Shown: positions 18,672-27,622, counted from the stretch's first letter. The stretch is DNA of 64,000 bases from Vitreoscilla filiformis (GCF_002222655.1 NZ_CP022423.1:3348001-3412000), one strand, 5' to 3'. Numbers and translations: made by a program. The notes: generated by a model not told the origin, from the sequence alone.

Positions 18672-20151
18672 CGGTGTTCTCCTCGGGAGCGTCTTCGGGC
18701 ATGTCTTCGGGAGGTGCCACCGGGGGGGCCATGCCCCCAGGGCGCACCGACGGGCCAGGCCCCCCGCCGACACCGGGCGGCATCCGCCCCCACGCCGCCG
18801 AAGCCGCTCGCCCTGGCGGCGGCATCATGGCCCGAGGCGGTGCCGTGCCCCCCCGTGAACCCGAGGCCCCCTCGACCGCAGGCGCCGACGCTTCCGAACT
18901 GCGGCGATCCGGCTCGCCTCGCAAGGGCTGTATCACCCATCCGCCCGCCTGCGCTTGGGCATCCAAGCCCAAGGGCCACAACGACGGTCGCACTTGCTGC
19001 ACTCGCTGGGGTGTCCAGCCTGGCGCCACGATGCGCAACTGCCCCAGCTCAAAATGCAGCGACTGGGCCGGCGGCAGGCCCTCCGGCCACACATGGTGCG
19101 CCGCTGCCAGCAGGGTTTCCAAATCCGTCTCGCCCGGCTGCCCGGCTTGGACGCGCAACGTCTCCAAGGCGCGGGTCATCTGCGCGGGTGCATCCACAAT
19201 GGCCCGCACCTGCGGGAACGTGGCTTGTAGCAGGCTGTTCATGGCCTGTTTGCGTTCAGCCAACGCTCGCTGCTGTTGCCACGCCCAAGCCCCCGCTCCC
19301 ATCACGTTGGCCAGCAGCAGCGCCAGCACGCCCCACCGGACGGGACGCAGCGCGGGGTCTTGGAACGCACGCTGCCAGCTCGCCCGCAACCACCGGTCGG
19401 TGCGGTGACGCGTGACCAGATCGAATTGGCGCAAGTTCCAATCCGACGCCAGCGCGCCCAACAACCGCTGTGCGTCCGACACCGCTTCCACCGGCCCGCC
19501 AGCCGCTTGTGTGGCCACCGCCACGGCCTCCGGGCAGGCGCTCCAGCGCACGTTCGTCCCAGCCGCTGCCAGCAAACGCTGGGCACTGACGCTGGACAGT
19601 GGCCACTCCACCACCCCGCGAGCATCGGCCCAACGCAGCCAAGCCTGATGGGCCCGCAACGTCACATGGGCCCAGGCGGGCGCCTCTGCGGCGCACACGC
19701 TCGCCGCAGGCACCACGCGCTCGACCTGCCCGGCCCGGCGCTCCAGCAACGCCAAACACGCTCGCAACCACGCCGCATCGGTCACGGCCACCCATACCGG
19801 GGCGCCAGCTTGCCACTGCGGCGCCAGCGCAAAGTGCAAATCGGCCTCATCCTCCAGCAGACGTTCCTCCAGAGAACCCGCCAACACAGCGCGTAACTTG
19901 GCCGCTGGCGCACGCGGCAACGCTTCCAAGCGGTGCCACGCGATGTCGGCGCTGTCCAGCACCGCCACCCATGCCGGGGCATCGGGAAGTTCTTCCAGCC
20001 GGGCCGTACCGTGACGCAGCAAATGCCGCCGCTCGTCGCACAGCACGAACGCCAACGGGGCCTGCTCCAGGAACTCTGGCGGTGCTGCACCCGCACGTCC
20101 CCCAGGACGGGGGCGGGGGGGCAACTGGACAATCAGGGTGGAGGCGGGCAT
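18658..20151 (-). CDS. gspL: Type II secretion protein GspL
   Basis: Inner-membrane protein that recruits the GspE ATPase, 497 residues. The cytoplasmic actin-like domain covers roughly residues 1-290. One transmembrane helix follows (about 295-315, RWGVLALLLANVMGAGAWAW), then a periplasmic ferredoxin-like domain. The last ~90 residues form a Pro/Gly/Met/Glu-rich low-complexity tail (PGGMAPPVAPPEDMPEDAPEE), an unusual extension for GspL. The ATG at 20151 is 90 bp beyond the gspK stop, the largest gap in the operon. Confidence 0.9.
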   Translation of the reverse strand: MPASTLIVQLPPRPRPGGRAGAAPPEFLEQAPLAFVLCDERRHLLRHGTARLEELPDAPAWVAVLDSADIAWHRLEALPRAPAAKLRAVLAGSLEERLLEDEADLHFALAPQWQAGAPVWVAVTDAAWLRACLALLERRAGQVERVVPAASVCAAEAPAWAHVTLRAHQAWLRWADARGVVEWPLSSVSAQRLLAAAGTNVRWSACPEAVAVATQAAGGPVEAVSDAQRLLGALASDWNLRQFDLVTRHRTDRWLRASWQRAFQDPALRPVRWGVLALLLANVMGAGAWAWQQQRALAERKQAMNSLLQATFPQVRAIVDAPAQMTRALETLRVQAGQPGETDLETLLAAAHHVWPEGLPPAQSLHFELGQLRIVAPGWTPQRVQQVRPSLWPLGLDAQAQAGGWVIQPLRGEPDRRSSEASAPAVEGASGSRGGTAPPRAMMPPPGRAASAAWGRMPPGVGGGPGPSVRPGGMAPPVAPPEDMPEDAPEENTDEEG

Positions 20152-20241
20152 TCAATCAACCAATGTGCAGTCAACCTGCAAGAGACGCCGGGACAGGCAC
20201 GGCGGAACGGGGCGGTATTCTGGCGCAGACACGTGCCGTCT

Positions 20242-21246
20242 TTATGGCGCAGCAGGCAGTGCCTCGCGCCACAGAACTCGCAGTTCACCACCTTCCCGCC
20301 GAACCAGGGTCAGTTCGCGCCAGACCAGCCCCTCATAACGCAGTTGAGCCATCACTTCGAAGTAGAGCGTTGACACCCCCAAATCGCCCTCCGGTTTGTA
20401 CTTGGCGGGCCAGAATTCCTGTGCGTCCTCCACACGTTCGAACCCCTTGCGCAACGACAAACGCTGTTGCACCAACCGTTGCGCCGAAGCTCGATCCATC
20501 CCCGGCACCACGGCTGCCAACACCTCCGCTGAGGCAGTGTTGATGTTGAGCGGTGTCGGGCGGGGCAGCAACGTCACCAACGCACCGAGTTTCTCCAGCG
20601 CCGCCGGCTCCAAACCCAACCAGCTCATTTGAGCCCAGCGGCGGGGGCGCAGCGGCACCGCTGCGTCGTCCGTGGCAGATGCGCCACCGCTCTCCCCCCA
20701 CGATTGTTCCCCCGCCTGCGCCGCCTGTAACAACTGCGCCACCCGCGTTCCCGTGCCGCTGGGCAGCCCGGCGCTGTCGCACAGCCGATCCAAGATGGCT
20801 TGCTGGGCCTGGCGCTGCTCCCCCGAACTGGCCAGCAGGTTGCGCAGGTTGTAGCGGGCTTGTGCGTCGCGAATGTTGCCCGAGAGAAAAGCCTCCAGGG
20901 TCGTTTCCTCGGTCAAAGCCGCGTTGTTGTCTCGGTCGGCTGCCAAAAACGCGGACAGCGACGTTTCCTCCAAACCCTGGGCCCAAATTTCGGTCAAGGT
21001 GTCGGTGTCCCCCGACGTGCGCGCATCGTTTTTGAGCAGTTGCAAGGCCCAATCGGTCGCCCCCGCCAGCAACCAGCGGCCTTGCTGGCGCAGGCGCACC
21101 GCCGATTCGACCTCGAACGCCTGCCATTGCTGCCATACCATGCCCGCCGCCAAGGTGCTCACCAAGGTGACGATGAGCATGGCCAACAGCAAAGCCACCC
21201 CCTGCTGACGCCCACGGGGCGGTGCGGCACATCGCCTGAACGTCAT
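20242..21246 (-). CDS. gspK: Type II secretion minor pseudopilin GspK
   Basis: Largest minor pseudopilin, at the tip of the pseudopilus, 334 residues. The prepilin-type N-terminus has a processing site at QQG-VALLLAMLIVTLV (about residue 17) and lacks the Glu at +5, as is usual for GspK. A large alpha domain and the TPLNINTASAEVLAAVVPGM helix-hairpin-helix-like region follow. It overlaps gspJ by 4 bp (ATGA). Confidence 0.95.
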   Translation of the reverse strand: MTFRRCAAPPRGRQQGVALLLAMLIVTLVSTLAAGMVWQQWQAFEVESAVRLRQQGRWLLAGATDWALQLLKNDARTSGDTDTLTEIWAQGLEETSLSAFLAADRDNNAALTEETTLEAFLSGNIRDAQARYNLRNLLASSGEQRQAQQAILDRLCDSAGLPSGTGTRVAQLLQAAQAGEQSWGESGGASATDDAAVPLRPRRWAQMSWLGLEPAALEKLGALVTLLPRPTPLNINTASAEVLAAVVPGMDRASAQRLVQQRLSLRKGFERVEDAQEFWPAKYKPEGDLGVSTLYFEVMAQLRYEGLVWRELTLVRREGGELRVLWREALPAAP

Positions 21247-21932
21247 GGCGCCGCCTGCACCTGCACGTCGCGCAGCAAGGTGCCTTGCGGCAAGGTCAGC
21301 ACCAGCCGGATGCCTTGCGGCAGGGTGTCGTCGATGTCGCCGTCGTCGGCCGTGTCGATCGGTTCTTCCTGCGTCCCGCCCGGAGGCTCAACATGGGCCA
21401 CAGGCGGCACCTCCGGCGAGCGGTTGGCGCTGGATTGGGCGTTGCTCCACGCATTGTCCTGATGGCGCCGGTAAAAAATTTGCCACTGACTCACCTCATC
21501 CAGCACCCGCACCGCCCCGGCTTGCAGCGTTGCCCACTGCTGGGCCTGGCGCCAAGCTTCCTGCAAACCCTGCACCGTCGTCAGGGCCTCGGACGACCAG
21601 CGGTACAAACCGCCCTGTTGCACCGTCCAGACCACCACGCGCAGCCCCTCCGGCGTCTGGCGCGTTAAGCGCAGCGCTGCGCCATCAAAACGCATCGGAC
21701 GCCCGACACGGGTGGCCTGGAGTTGCTGCACATCCCGCTCCCACTGCTCGATCACCGCCACCAGCCGCAGGTGGCGTTCGGCGTGGGCTTGGGTCACTTC
21801 GCGCACCTTGAACAAGCCATCAATGCCACGCCACGCCAGCGTGGCCAGAATCGACATGATGAACAGCGCCACCAACACCTCGATCAGCGTGAACCCCCGC
21901 CCCCGCTGCCCTCGCACCGAACACCCGCTCAT
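21243..21932 (-). CDS. gspJ: Type II secretion minor pseudopilin GspJ
   Basis: Minor pseudopilin, 229 residues. The prepilin peptidase site is RGRG/FTLIEVLVALFIMS (cleavage after about residue 13, Glu at +5). The globular domain has LAWRGIDGLFKVRE, a common GspJ segment. Its ATG overlaps the gspI stop and its stop overlaps the gspK start. With GspI and GspK it forms the pseudopilus tip. Confidence 0.95.
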   Translation of the reverse strand: MSGCSVRGQRGRGFTLIEVLVALFIMSILATLAWRGIDGLFKVREVTQAHAERHLRLVAVIEQWERDVQQLQATRVGRPMRFDGAALRLTRQTPEGLRVVVWTVQQGGLYRWSSEALTTVQGLQEAWRQAQQWATLQAGAVRVLDEVSQWQIFYRRHQDNAWSNAQSSANRSPEVPPVAHVEPPGGTQEEPIDTADDGDIDDTLPQGIRLVLTLPQGTLLRDVQVQAAP

Positions 21933-22297
21933 GGCCGCCCCAACACAGCCGACACGCTGACCACCGGCGCTTGCTCCGCATCCAGCACACGGACATCCAC
22001 GCGCCGAAAACTGGGGTTGGGCGTCGATTGCACGTTCAGTTGCACGGTATAGGCTTGACCCAATTGTTCACACCCTTGCTCACTTCGCCCGATGCCGGGC
22101 AGTTGCTGGGCGAAGCGCAGCCCCACCAAGGTGTTGTCCGCGCACCATTGGGCCAAGGTGACGTCGGCGAAGCGATCGCCGTTGCGCAGCACGGTCTCTG
22201 CGGCCCGGCTGCCAGCGGCCAGCGTGATGGCCACGATGGCCAGCGCCACCAGCACCTCAATCAAGGTGAACCCTCGCGGGGGGGATGAACGCATCAT
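21929..22297 (-). CDS. gspI: Type II secretion minor pseudopilin GspI
   Basis: Minor pseudopilin, 122 residues from the ATG at 22297 (ATGATG, the first overlapping the gspH stop). The frame is open to 22345, but that part lies inside gspH. The processing site is PPRG/FTLIEVLVALAIVAI, with Glu at +5, followed by the short GspI domain (WCADNTLVGLRF). It nucleates the GspI-J-K tip complex. Confidence 0.94.
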   Translation of the reverse strand: MMRSSPPRGFTLIEVLVALAIVAITLAAGSRAAETVLRNGDRFADVTLAQWCADNTLVGLRFAQQLPGIGRSEQGCEQLGQAYTVQLNVQSTPNPSFRRVDVRVLDAEQAPVVSVSAVLGRP

Positions 22298-22767
22298 GGC
22301 GCTGCCGGCACGGCCTCGTCGGTACTGACCACGAACGGCCCCCACCCATCGGTGACCAGCACCCGCTGTTGCGACGCCAAGGTCAGCACCACGCGCTGGG
22401 CCCCGATCATGGGTTCAGGCCCGAGGCTCAACACCCCCAACGGGTTCAACACCTGCGCTCGGGTGTGCTCGTCCAGCCAGCGGTTCGGCCATGCCCGCGC
22501 CGAGGGCAGGCCGATGAACTCAAAACCAGGTGCATCGGCCAGCGGACGCCAGCGCAACGGCGCCCCCAAAGCCCGAGAGTGCGCTCGGGCCCCTTCCAGC
22601 AACGCCGCCAGCCGCGCTGCTTCCTCCTCCAGCCGCTGGGACGACCGATCACGCAGAGCCAGGCTCACCATGCCCACGGCCACCGCCAAGATCGCCATCA
22701 CCAACAGCAGCTCCAGCAAGGTAAAACCGCAACGGCGTACCTGGGCTGGGGCGCGACCCGCCGTCAC
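22294..22767 (-). CDS. gspH: Type II secretion minor pseudopilin GspH
   Basis: Minor pseudopilin, 157 residues from a GTG at 22767 that overlaps the gspG stop as GTGA (a TTG at 22773 is the alternative). The processing site is RRCG/FTLLELLLVMAILAVAVGM with Glu at +5, followed by a beta-rich GspH domain ending in GWGPFVVS. It probably links the tip complex to the GspG shaft. Confidence 0.93.
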   Translation of the reverse strand: MTAGRAPAQVRRCGFTLLELLLVMAILAVAVGMVSLALRDRSSQRLEEEAARLAALLEGARAHSRALGAPLRWRPLADAPGFEFIGLPSARAWPNRWLDEHTRAQVLNPLGVLSLGPEPMIGAQRVVLTLASQQRVLVTDGWGPFVVSTDEAVPAAP

Positions 22768-23213
22768 TGCCAAGAGCCAATGTCAGCGTCTGCGCCTTCG
22801 CCACCGGCTTGGCCATCGGCGCCAAAGCTGAACACGTCGATCTCCCCTTGCACGCCCGGGTTGGCGTACTGGTAGGGGCGCCCCCAGGGATCGTTGGGCA
22901 GTTTTTCGACGTACACCTTCCAATTGGCGGGGATCGTGCCCACCGCCGGTTTGCGCACCAGGGCTTCCAAGCCTTGCTCGGCGCTGGGGTAACGCTGGTT
23001 GTCCAATTTGTAGAGCTTGAGGGCCTGCATCAAACTGGAGATGTCACTGCGGGCGGCGGTGACGCGGGCGTCATCGGCACGCCCCAACACCCCCGGCACC
23101 ACCAGCGCCGCCAAGACCCCGATGATGACCACCACCACCATGATCTCGATCAGGGTGAAACCCGCCTGACGGCGTACACGCGAACGCAAATCACGGGAAA
23201 GCAAAGAATTCAT
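22764..23213 (-). CDS. gspG: Type II secretion major pseudopilin GspG
   Basis: Major pseudopilin, 149 residues from the ATG at 23213; the frame extends to a TTG at 23246 without support. The processing site is RRQAG/FTLIEIMVVVVIIGVLA with Glu at +5. The body carries family hallmarks: LGRADDARVTAARSDI, LKLYKLDNQRYPSAEQGLEAL, LPNDPWGRPYQY and the calcium-loop region GEIDVFSFGADG. It is the first gene of the minus-strand gsp operon, with gspC divergent 72 bp away. Confidence 0.97.
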   Translation of the reverse strand: MNSLLSRDLRSRVRRQAGFTLIEIMVVVVIIGVLAALVVPGVLGRADDARVTAARSDISSLMQALKLYKLDNQRYPSAEQGLEALVRKPAVGTIPANWKVYVEKLPNDPWGRPYQYANPGVQGEIDVFSFGADGQAGGEGADADIGSWQ

Positions 23214-23249
23214 GGCAGATGCACAAAGAAAAATGCAGAAAGGCAATGG

Positions 23250-23280
23250 TTGGGAACCGACGCAAGCTGACCATCATAAT
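23250..23280 (+). promoter_or_regulatory. Possible gspC promoter (leaderless)
   Basis: TTGGGA at 23250 and CATAAT at 23275 are separated by 19 bp. The -10-like box ends 5 bp before the ATG, which would place the transcript start at or next to the start codon. The spacing is long, so this is tentative. Confidence 0.3.
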
Positions 23281-23285
23281 CTCGC

Positions 23286-23885
23286 ATGATCACGCGATGG
23301 TTAACCCCTCTGGTCTGGATGCTCGTGGCCGGTTGCTCGGCTTTCTGGGGGCTCCAGTTGTTCGCCCGACCGGTGACGGCACCGCCGGATGCGCGTGTCC
23401 CAGCGCTGCCCACGGTTCCACTCAACGATGGCACCAAGGTGCTGGGAGACAGCGTAAAAGAAGCCTCCGAGGAAGATTCGACCCCTGCGGCGGAGAGTGA
23501 CCGCTTTGAACTGCTGGGCATCATCGCCCAGCCTGCACGCGGGGACGCACGCAGCGGCCTGGCTTTGATGCGCGTCGACAGCGGCCTGGCCCGCACTTGG
23601 CACACCGGGGAGACCGTGACCGAGGGGTGGGTGTTGCAGGCCATTCACAAGCGCAGCGTGGTGCTGCGCCAAGCTGAAGCAGAAGAAACGCTCGAAATCG
23701 CCTTGCCCGACCCGAGCAACACCCCCAGCACCGCCACGGCCAACCAGGCGGGGCGGCGCTCGCCACCGCGCATCATCGGAACGACACCGCCCACGCAAAC
23801 GGGAGGCCGGCCCAACATGCCTCCCCGTCAACGGACAGAAACCCCACCCGCCGAAGAGGACAACGCCGAAGACGAGGATGGTTGA
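23286..23885 (+). CDS. gspC: Type II secretion protein GspC, divergent from the gsp operon
   Basis: Bitopic inner-membrane protein that connects the platform to the secretin, 199 residues. It has a short cytoplasmic N-terminus, one transmembrane helix (about residues 8-26, [20 protein letters not shown]) and the periplasmic homology region (about 65-150: [37 protein letters not shown]). There is no PDZ or coiled-coil domain; the C-terminus is a Pro/Thr-rich low-complexity tail with an acidic end. No ribosome-binding sequence precedes the ATG, and a CATAAT stands only 5 bases upstream, so the message could be leaderless. Its 3' end overlaps the end of the convergent intI by 58 bp. Confidence 0.9.
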   Translation: MITRWLTPLVWMLVAGCSAFWGLQLFARPVTAPPDARVPALPTVPLNDGTKVLGDSVKEASEEDSTPAAESDRFELLGIIAQPARGDARSGLALMRVDSGLARTWHTGETVTEGWVLQAIHKRSVVLRQAEAEETLEIALPDPSNTPSTATANQAGRRSPPRIIGTTPPTQTGGRPNMPPRQRTETPPAEEDNAEDEDG

Positions 23886-24889
23886 AGGCCGGTCAGCATG
23901 TCCAATGGACTGCGCACCCCACCCCCACCGACCTTGAGGACGTGGGTGTAAATCATGGTGGTGCTCACGTCGCTGTGGCCGAGCAGCTCCTGCACGGTGC
24001 GAATGTCGTAGCCCGATTGCAGCAAGTGGGTGGCAAACGAGTGCCGCAATGTGTGGGGTGATGCCGCCTTGGCGATTTGCGCACGCGCCACGGCTTGTTT
24101 GAAGGCCCGTTGAAACGCGTTGTCCACCAAGTGATGGCGCTGCACCGCCCCTGTGCGCGGATCGACGCTGCGTTGCGCCTGGGGAAACACCCAAAACCAA
24201 CTCCAGCTCTGCGCCGCCCGGGCGTATTTGCGCGCCAAGGCAGGCGGCATCTGCACCCCAGCCCGACCTTCGGCCTGATCTTGCGTCCAAAGCGCATGGC
24301 CGCGCTGGAGTTGCTGGCGCAGCTCACGAATCAACGCCGCCGGCAGCATCACCGCTCGGTCTTTGCCGCCCTTGCCTTCACGCACGATCACCGTCATGCG
24401 CTCGAAGTCCAAATCCTTGACGCGCAGGCGCAAGCCCTCCATCAAACGCATACCGGTGCCGTAGAGCAGCCGGGCCAACAAGGCGTGTTCACCTTCGAGC
24501 TGAGCCAACACCGCCTGCACTTCTTGCACACCCAGCACGACCGGCAAACGCGGCGAGGCACGCGGGCGGTGAATCTCCTGCATCCAAGGCAAATCTTGCC
24601 CCAACACCTTGCTGTACAAAAACAGCAGCGCCGACAGCGCCTGCCGGTGCGTCGAGGCCGACACCTGCCCCGCATGGCTGATGTGGGACAAAAACGCCTC
24701 CACCTCAGGGCCGCCCATGTGTGCCGGATGCTTCAACCCGTGAAAGCGCACAAACGCCACGATCCAGCGCACATAAGCTTCTTCAGTGCGCAAGCTGTAG
24801 TGCAAGTAGCGCAAGCACGCCCGCACCCGATCCAGCAAACGCTCGGGTGACGCTGGCGGCGCGCTCATCCTCTGCTTTGATGTTTCCAT
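23828..24889 (-). CDS. intI: Integron integrase IntI (tyrosine recombinase)
   Basis: Complete integron-type tyrosine recombinase, 353 residues from ATG 24889 (an in-frame ATG at 24868 gives 346; IntI1 has 337). The N-terminal SAM-like domain has [17 protein letters not shown]. The catalytic residues are all present: R148 in [10 protein letters not shown], the lysine in [30 protein letters not shown] and the nucleophile Y314 in MIYTHVLK. The integron-specific extra helix absent from other tyrosine recombinases is intact around [19 protein letters not shown] and WFWVFPQ. A perfect LexA box ends 5 bp upstream of the start. The family normally recombines attC cassettes at an adjacent attI. I found no attI core or attC site nearby, so the gene appears to be cassette-less. 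Its 3' end overlaps the gspC end. Confidence 0.95.
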   Translation of the reverse strand: METSKQRMSAPPASPERLLDRVRACLRYLHYSLRTEEAYVRWIVAFVRFHGLKHPAHMGGPEVEAFLSHISHAGQVSASTHRQALSALLFLYSKVLGQDLPWMQEIHRPRASPRLPVVLGVQEVQAVLAQLEGEHALLARLLYGTGMRLMEGLRLRVKDLDFERMTVIVREGKGGKDRAVMLPAALIRELRQQLQRGHALWTQDQAEGRAGVQMPPALARKYARAAQSWSWFWVFPQAQRSVDPRTGAVQRHHLVDNAFQRAFKQAVARAQIAKAASPHTLRHSFATHLLQSGYDIRTVQELLGHSDVSTTMIYTHVLKVGGGGVRSPLDMLTGLQPSSSSALSSSAGGVSVR

Positions 24890-24894
24890 GCTCC

Positions 24895-24910
24895 CTGTCT
24901 TTCCATACAG
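24895..24910. promoter_or_regulatory. LexA (SOS) box upstream of intI
   Basis: CTGTCTTTCCATACAG matches CTGT-N8-ACAG exactly. It lies 5 bp before the intI ATG at 24889 (26 bp before the alternative ATG), over the region where the promoter or ribosome-binding site must be. SOS control of integron integrases through LexA is established for intI1 and Vibrio intIA. The site here implies the same control. Confidence 0.85.
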
Positions 24911-24946
24911 TGATCGATCTCTGAACATTGATGGCCAGGAGTCCCC

Positions 24947-25456
24947 ATGCCGGATCAACCCGACCCCACCGATTCCCCCTCCCCCGCCCCGTTCCCCTGG
25001 CCAGGCCAAGCGTGGGTGAGCCCCCGCCGACACCAGCTCTGGCGCGGGCCTGTGCGCAAAAAAATCGCGCCTCACCAACCGGGGGCGGGCCGCTGGGCAG
25101 AACGCTTTGGCGCCTACCTGGTGTGCGTGCGGTACCGCGATGACTTGGACACCCAACGCCGCGTCGTCACCGTTGAACTGATGGTGGACGAGCGCCCCTT
25201 GCCAACCCCCCCGGCACCGCCGCCTGCACCAGCTGCACCTCCTGCGCCAGCTCCATCGGAACATCCAGCCGCATCGGTCGGTGTTCGCATCGAAGGGTGG
25301 GAGCTGAACCAGCGCCGGCAAGCCAAACAAGCCGGCGCCCGCTGGCACCCCAACCTGGGCCTGTGGCTCATGACCCGCGCCCAAGCCGAAGCCGCTGGAC
25401 TGAGCGATCGCATCACCCCCCTACCTACAGCGTCTGACCTGCCGCAAACACCCTGA
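24947..25456 (+). CDS. Hypothetical protein with proline-rich linker, next to intI
   Basis: 169 residues; the ATG is preceded by CAGGAG at good spacing. I do not recognise the whole protein. It has a Pro-rich N-terminus, a small N-terminal domain (about residues 20-85: basic [14 protein letters not shown] then [13 protein letters not shown]), a Pro/Ala linker (about 85-110) and a C-terminal 40-residue unit. That unit has [24 protein letters not shown] and resembles the DUF5710-type motif in which an A-x-x-x-GARWD-x-x-x-x-W core recurs. There is no signal peptide or membrane helix. It occupies the place, and has the orientation, where a first integron cassette would lie, but no attC follows it. 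It may simply be a chromosomal neighbour. Confidence 0.65.
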   Translation: MPDQPDPTDSPSPAPFPWPGQAWVSPRRHQLWRGPVRKKIAPHQPGAGRWAERFGAYLVCVRYRDDLDTQRRVVTVELMVDERPLPTPPAPPPAPAAPPAPAPSEHPAASVGVRIEGWELNQRRQAKQAGARWHPNLGLWLMTRAQAEAAGLSDRITPLPTASDLPQTP

Positions 25457-25534
25457 CAAGCTCGCTTGTAGTGCCCGAGCCGCAGGCGTACCGTGACCCG
25501 TGATGCGTTTTGTCATCTGAACAGAGGAAACCGT

Positions 25535-27598
25535 ATGCCTGCCGACACCATCGCCTCAGCCGCAAGCTCAGAACTGCTCGCCATCCGAACACTGGCCCTG
25601 GTGGGCCCGTCGGGGGCGGGCAAAACCTCTCTGGCCGAAGCCCTGTTATGCAAAAGCGGGGCCCTCACGGCACCGGGCAGCTTGGAGCGTGGCACCACCG
25701 TCAGCGATTGGGACGCGCTGGAGCGCCGCGCCCAGCACTCGCTGCAAACCTCGGTGATGCACATCTCGCACGAAGGCTGCCGCATCCACCTGCTGGATGC
25801 CCCCGGCGCCCCTGAGTTCAGCGGCCAAGCCCTGCCCGCACTGGAAGCGGTGGACACCGCCGCCATCGTCATCAACGCCACGGTGGGCGTGGAACCGGCA
25901 GCGGTGCGCATGATGGCGCACGCCGCAGCGCGGCACCTGGATCGCCTCATCATCGTCAACAAAATTGACGCACCGGGGGTGAACCTGCCGGCGCTGCTCG
26001 CACAAATCCGCGCCACGTTTGGCAGCGAATGCCTGCCGCTGAACCTGCCAGCCCACCACGCCAGCCGCGTGCAAGACTGCTTCTACACCCGCGAAGGCGA
26101 AACCGATTTTTCCTCGGTGGCCGAAGCCCACCGCGCCTTGGTGGAACAGGTGGTCGAAGTCGATGGCGAGTTCGTCGAGCGTTACCTGAACGATGGCGAT
26201 GTGGACGTCTGCGAACTGCACGCCCCGCTGGAAGAAGCGTTGCGCCAAGGGCACCTCATTCCCGTGTGTTTTACGTCAGCACGCAGCGGCGCGGGGGTGT
26301 ATGAGTTGCTGGACATCATCACCCGCCTGCTGCCCAACCCCACCGAAGGCAACCCACCGGATTTTCTGCGCGGCGAAGGCGCTGCCGCCGAACCGCTGCA
26401 CACCACGCCCGACCCGGCTGCGCATGTGGTGGCACACGTTTTCAAGGTGATGAACGACCCGTTCATCGGCAAACTGGGTGTGATGCGGGTGCATCAAGGC
26501 ACCGTCACCGCCAACGGCTCCTTGTTTGTGGGGGACGGGCGCAAGCCGTTCAAGGTCGGCCATTTGTTCATGCTGCAAGGCAAGGAACATGTGGAAGTGG
26601 AGCGGGCGTTGCCGGGGGACATCTGCGCCGTCGCCAAAGTCGATGTGCTGCACTTTGACGCCGTGCTGCACGACGCCGCCGAAGACGCCCACCTCCACTT
26701 GGCACCGCTGGATTTGCCGGTACCCGTGCATGGCCTGGCCCTCACGCCCAAGCGCCACGGCGACGAACAGCGCCTGTGGGAACTGCTGCAACGCCTGGTG
26801 GACGAAGACCCGTGCCTGAAGCTGGAGCAAGTGGCGCAAACGAATCAAACCGTGGTGTGGGGCCTGGGTGAGCTGCACCTGCGCATCCTGCTGGAGCGTC
26901 TGCGCGAGCAATACAAGTTCGAGGTGGACACGGCACCGCCGCGCATCGCCTACCGCGAAACCATCACCGCGCCGGCGGAAGGCCACCACCGCCACAAGAA
27001 ACAAAGCGGCGGCGCCGGTCAGTTCGGCGAGGTGTTCCTGCGCATTGCCCCGTTGGAGCGCGGCGCGGGCGTGCGGTTTGTGGACGCGGTCAAGGGCGGC
27101 ACCATCCCCGGCCAGTTCATGGCGGCGGTGGAAAAGGGCGTGCGCGAAGGGCTGGCCACCGGCATCATCTCCGGCCATCCCGTGGTGGATGTGGAAGTGA
27201 CGGTGTACGACGGCAAGCACCACAGCGTCGATAGCAAGGACATCGCCTTCGCCACCGCCGGGCGCAAAGCGGTGATCGCGGCGGTGCTGGAGGCACGGCC
27301 CATCGTGCTGGAGCCGATCGTCAGCGTGGAGATCAGCGCGCCTGAAGTGGCAACGGGAGACATCACTGGCGATTTGTCCTCACGCCGGGGCCAAGTGGTG
27401 GGCACCGAGGCGCAATTGGCCGGGCAAATGCTCATCAAAGCCCTGGCACCGCTGGCCGAGCTGGTGAGCTACCAAAACCGGCTCAACGCCCTGACCGCCG
27501 GGCAGGGACGCTTCACACTGGTGATGTCACACCATGAGCCCGTGCCGCCGCAGGTGCAACAGCAGCTCATGAGCGGGCATCGGCTGGCGGAAGATTGA
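25535..27598 (+). CDS. Elongation factor G-like GTPase (EF-G paralogue)
   Basis: 687-residue translational GTPase-like protein with the EF-G domain order: G domain (1-270), domain II, domain III, domain IV (KQSGGAGQFGEVFLRIAPLE) and domain V. The ATG at 25535 is preceded by AGAGGA; the frame is open further upstream without a signal. The P-loop is GPSGAGKTSL (about 24-33), unlike the AHIDAGKTT of true EF-G. Switch II reads DAPGAPEF where EF-G has DTPGHVDF, so the catalytic histidine is replaced by alanine. NKID is kept. These features place it among EF-G-like paralogues (EF-G2-type proteins), whose role is not settled. The genuine fusA would be expected in a str operon elsewhere. It stands alone here. 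Confidence 0.85.
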   Translation: MPADTIASAASSELLAIRTLALVGPSGAGKTSLAEALLCKSGALTAPGSLERGTTVSDWDALERRAQHSLQTSVMHISHEGCRIHLLDAPGAPEFSGQALPALEAVDTAAIVINATVGVEPAAVRMMAHAAARHLDRLIIVNKIDAPGVNLPALLAQIRATFGSECLPLNLPAHHASRVQDCFYTREGETDFSSVAEAHRALVEQVVEVDGEFVERYLNDGDVDVCELHAPLEEALRQGHLIPVCFTSARSGAGVYELLDIITRLLPNPTEGNPPDFLRGEGAAAEPLHTTPDPAAHVVAHVFKVMNDPFIGKLGVMRVHQGTVTANGSLFVGDGRKPFKVGHLFMLQGKEHVEVERALPGDICAVAKVDVLHFDAVLHDAAEDAHLHLAPLDLPVPVHGLALTPKRHGDEQRLWELLQRLVDEDPCLKLEQVAQTNQTVVWGLGELHLRILLERLREQYKFEVDTAPPRIAYRETITAPAEGHHRHKKQSGGAGQFGEVFLRIAPLERGAGVRFVDAVKGGTIPGQFMAAVEKGVREGLATGIISGHPVVDVEVTVYDGKHHSVDSKDIAFATAGRKAVIAAVLEARPIVLEPIVSVEISAPEVATGDITGDLSSRRGQVVGTEAQLAGQMLIKALAPLAELVSYQNRLNALTAGQGRFTLVMSHHEPVPPQVQQQLMSGHRLAED

Positions 27599-27622
27599 CG
27601 CCTCTTGAGGCTGGGCATCACC

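Noticed and set aside
18672..18773. N-terminal extension of GspM
   Set aside because: It lies in the gspL coding region and adds no GspM-like sequence; MKKADLL is the natural start.
24890..25534. attI or attC recombination sites next to intI
   Set aside because: I searched for GTTRRRY/RYYYAAC cores on both strands and found no paired sites.
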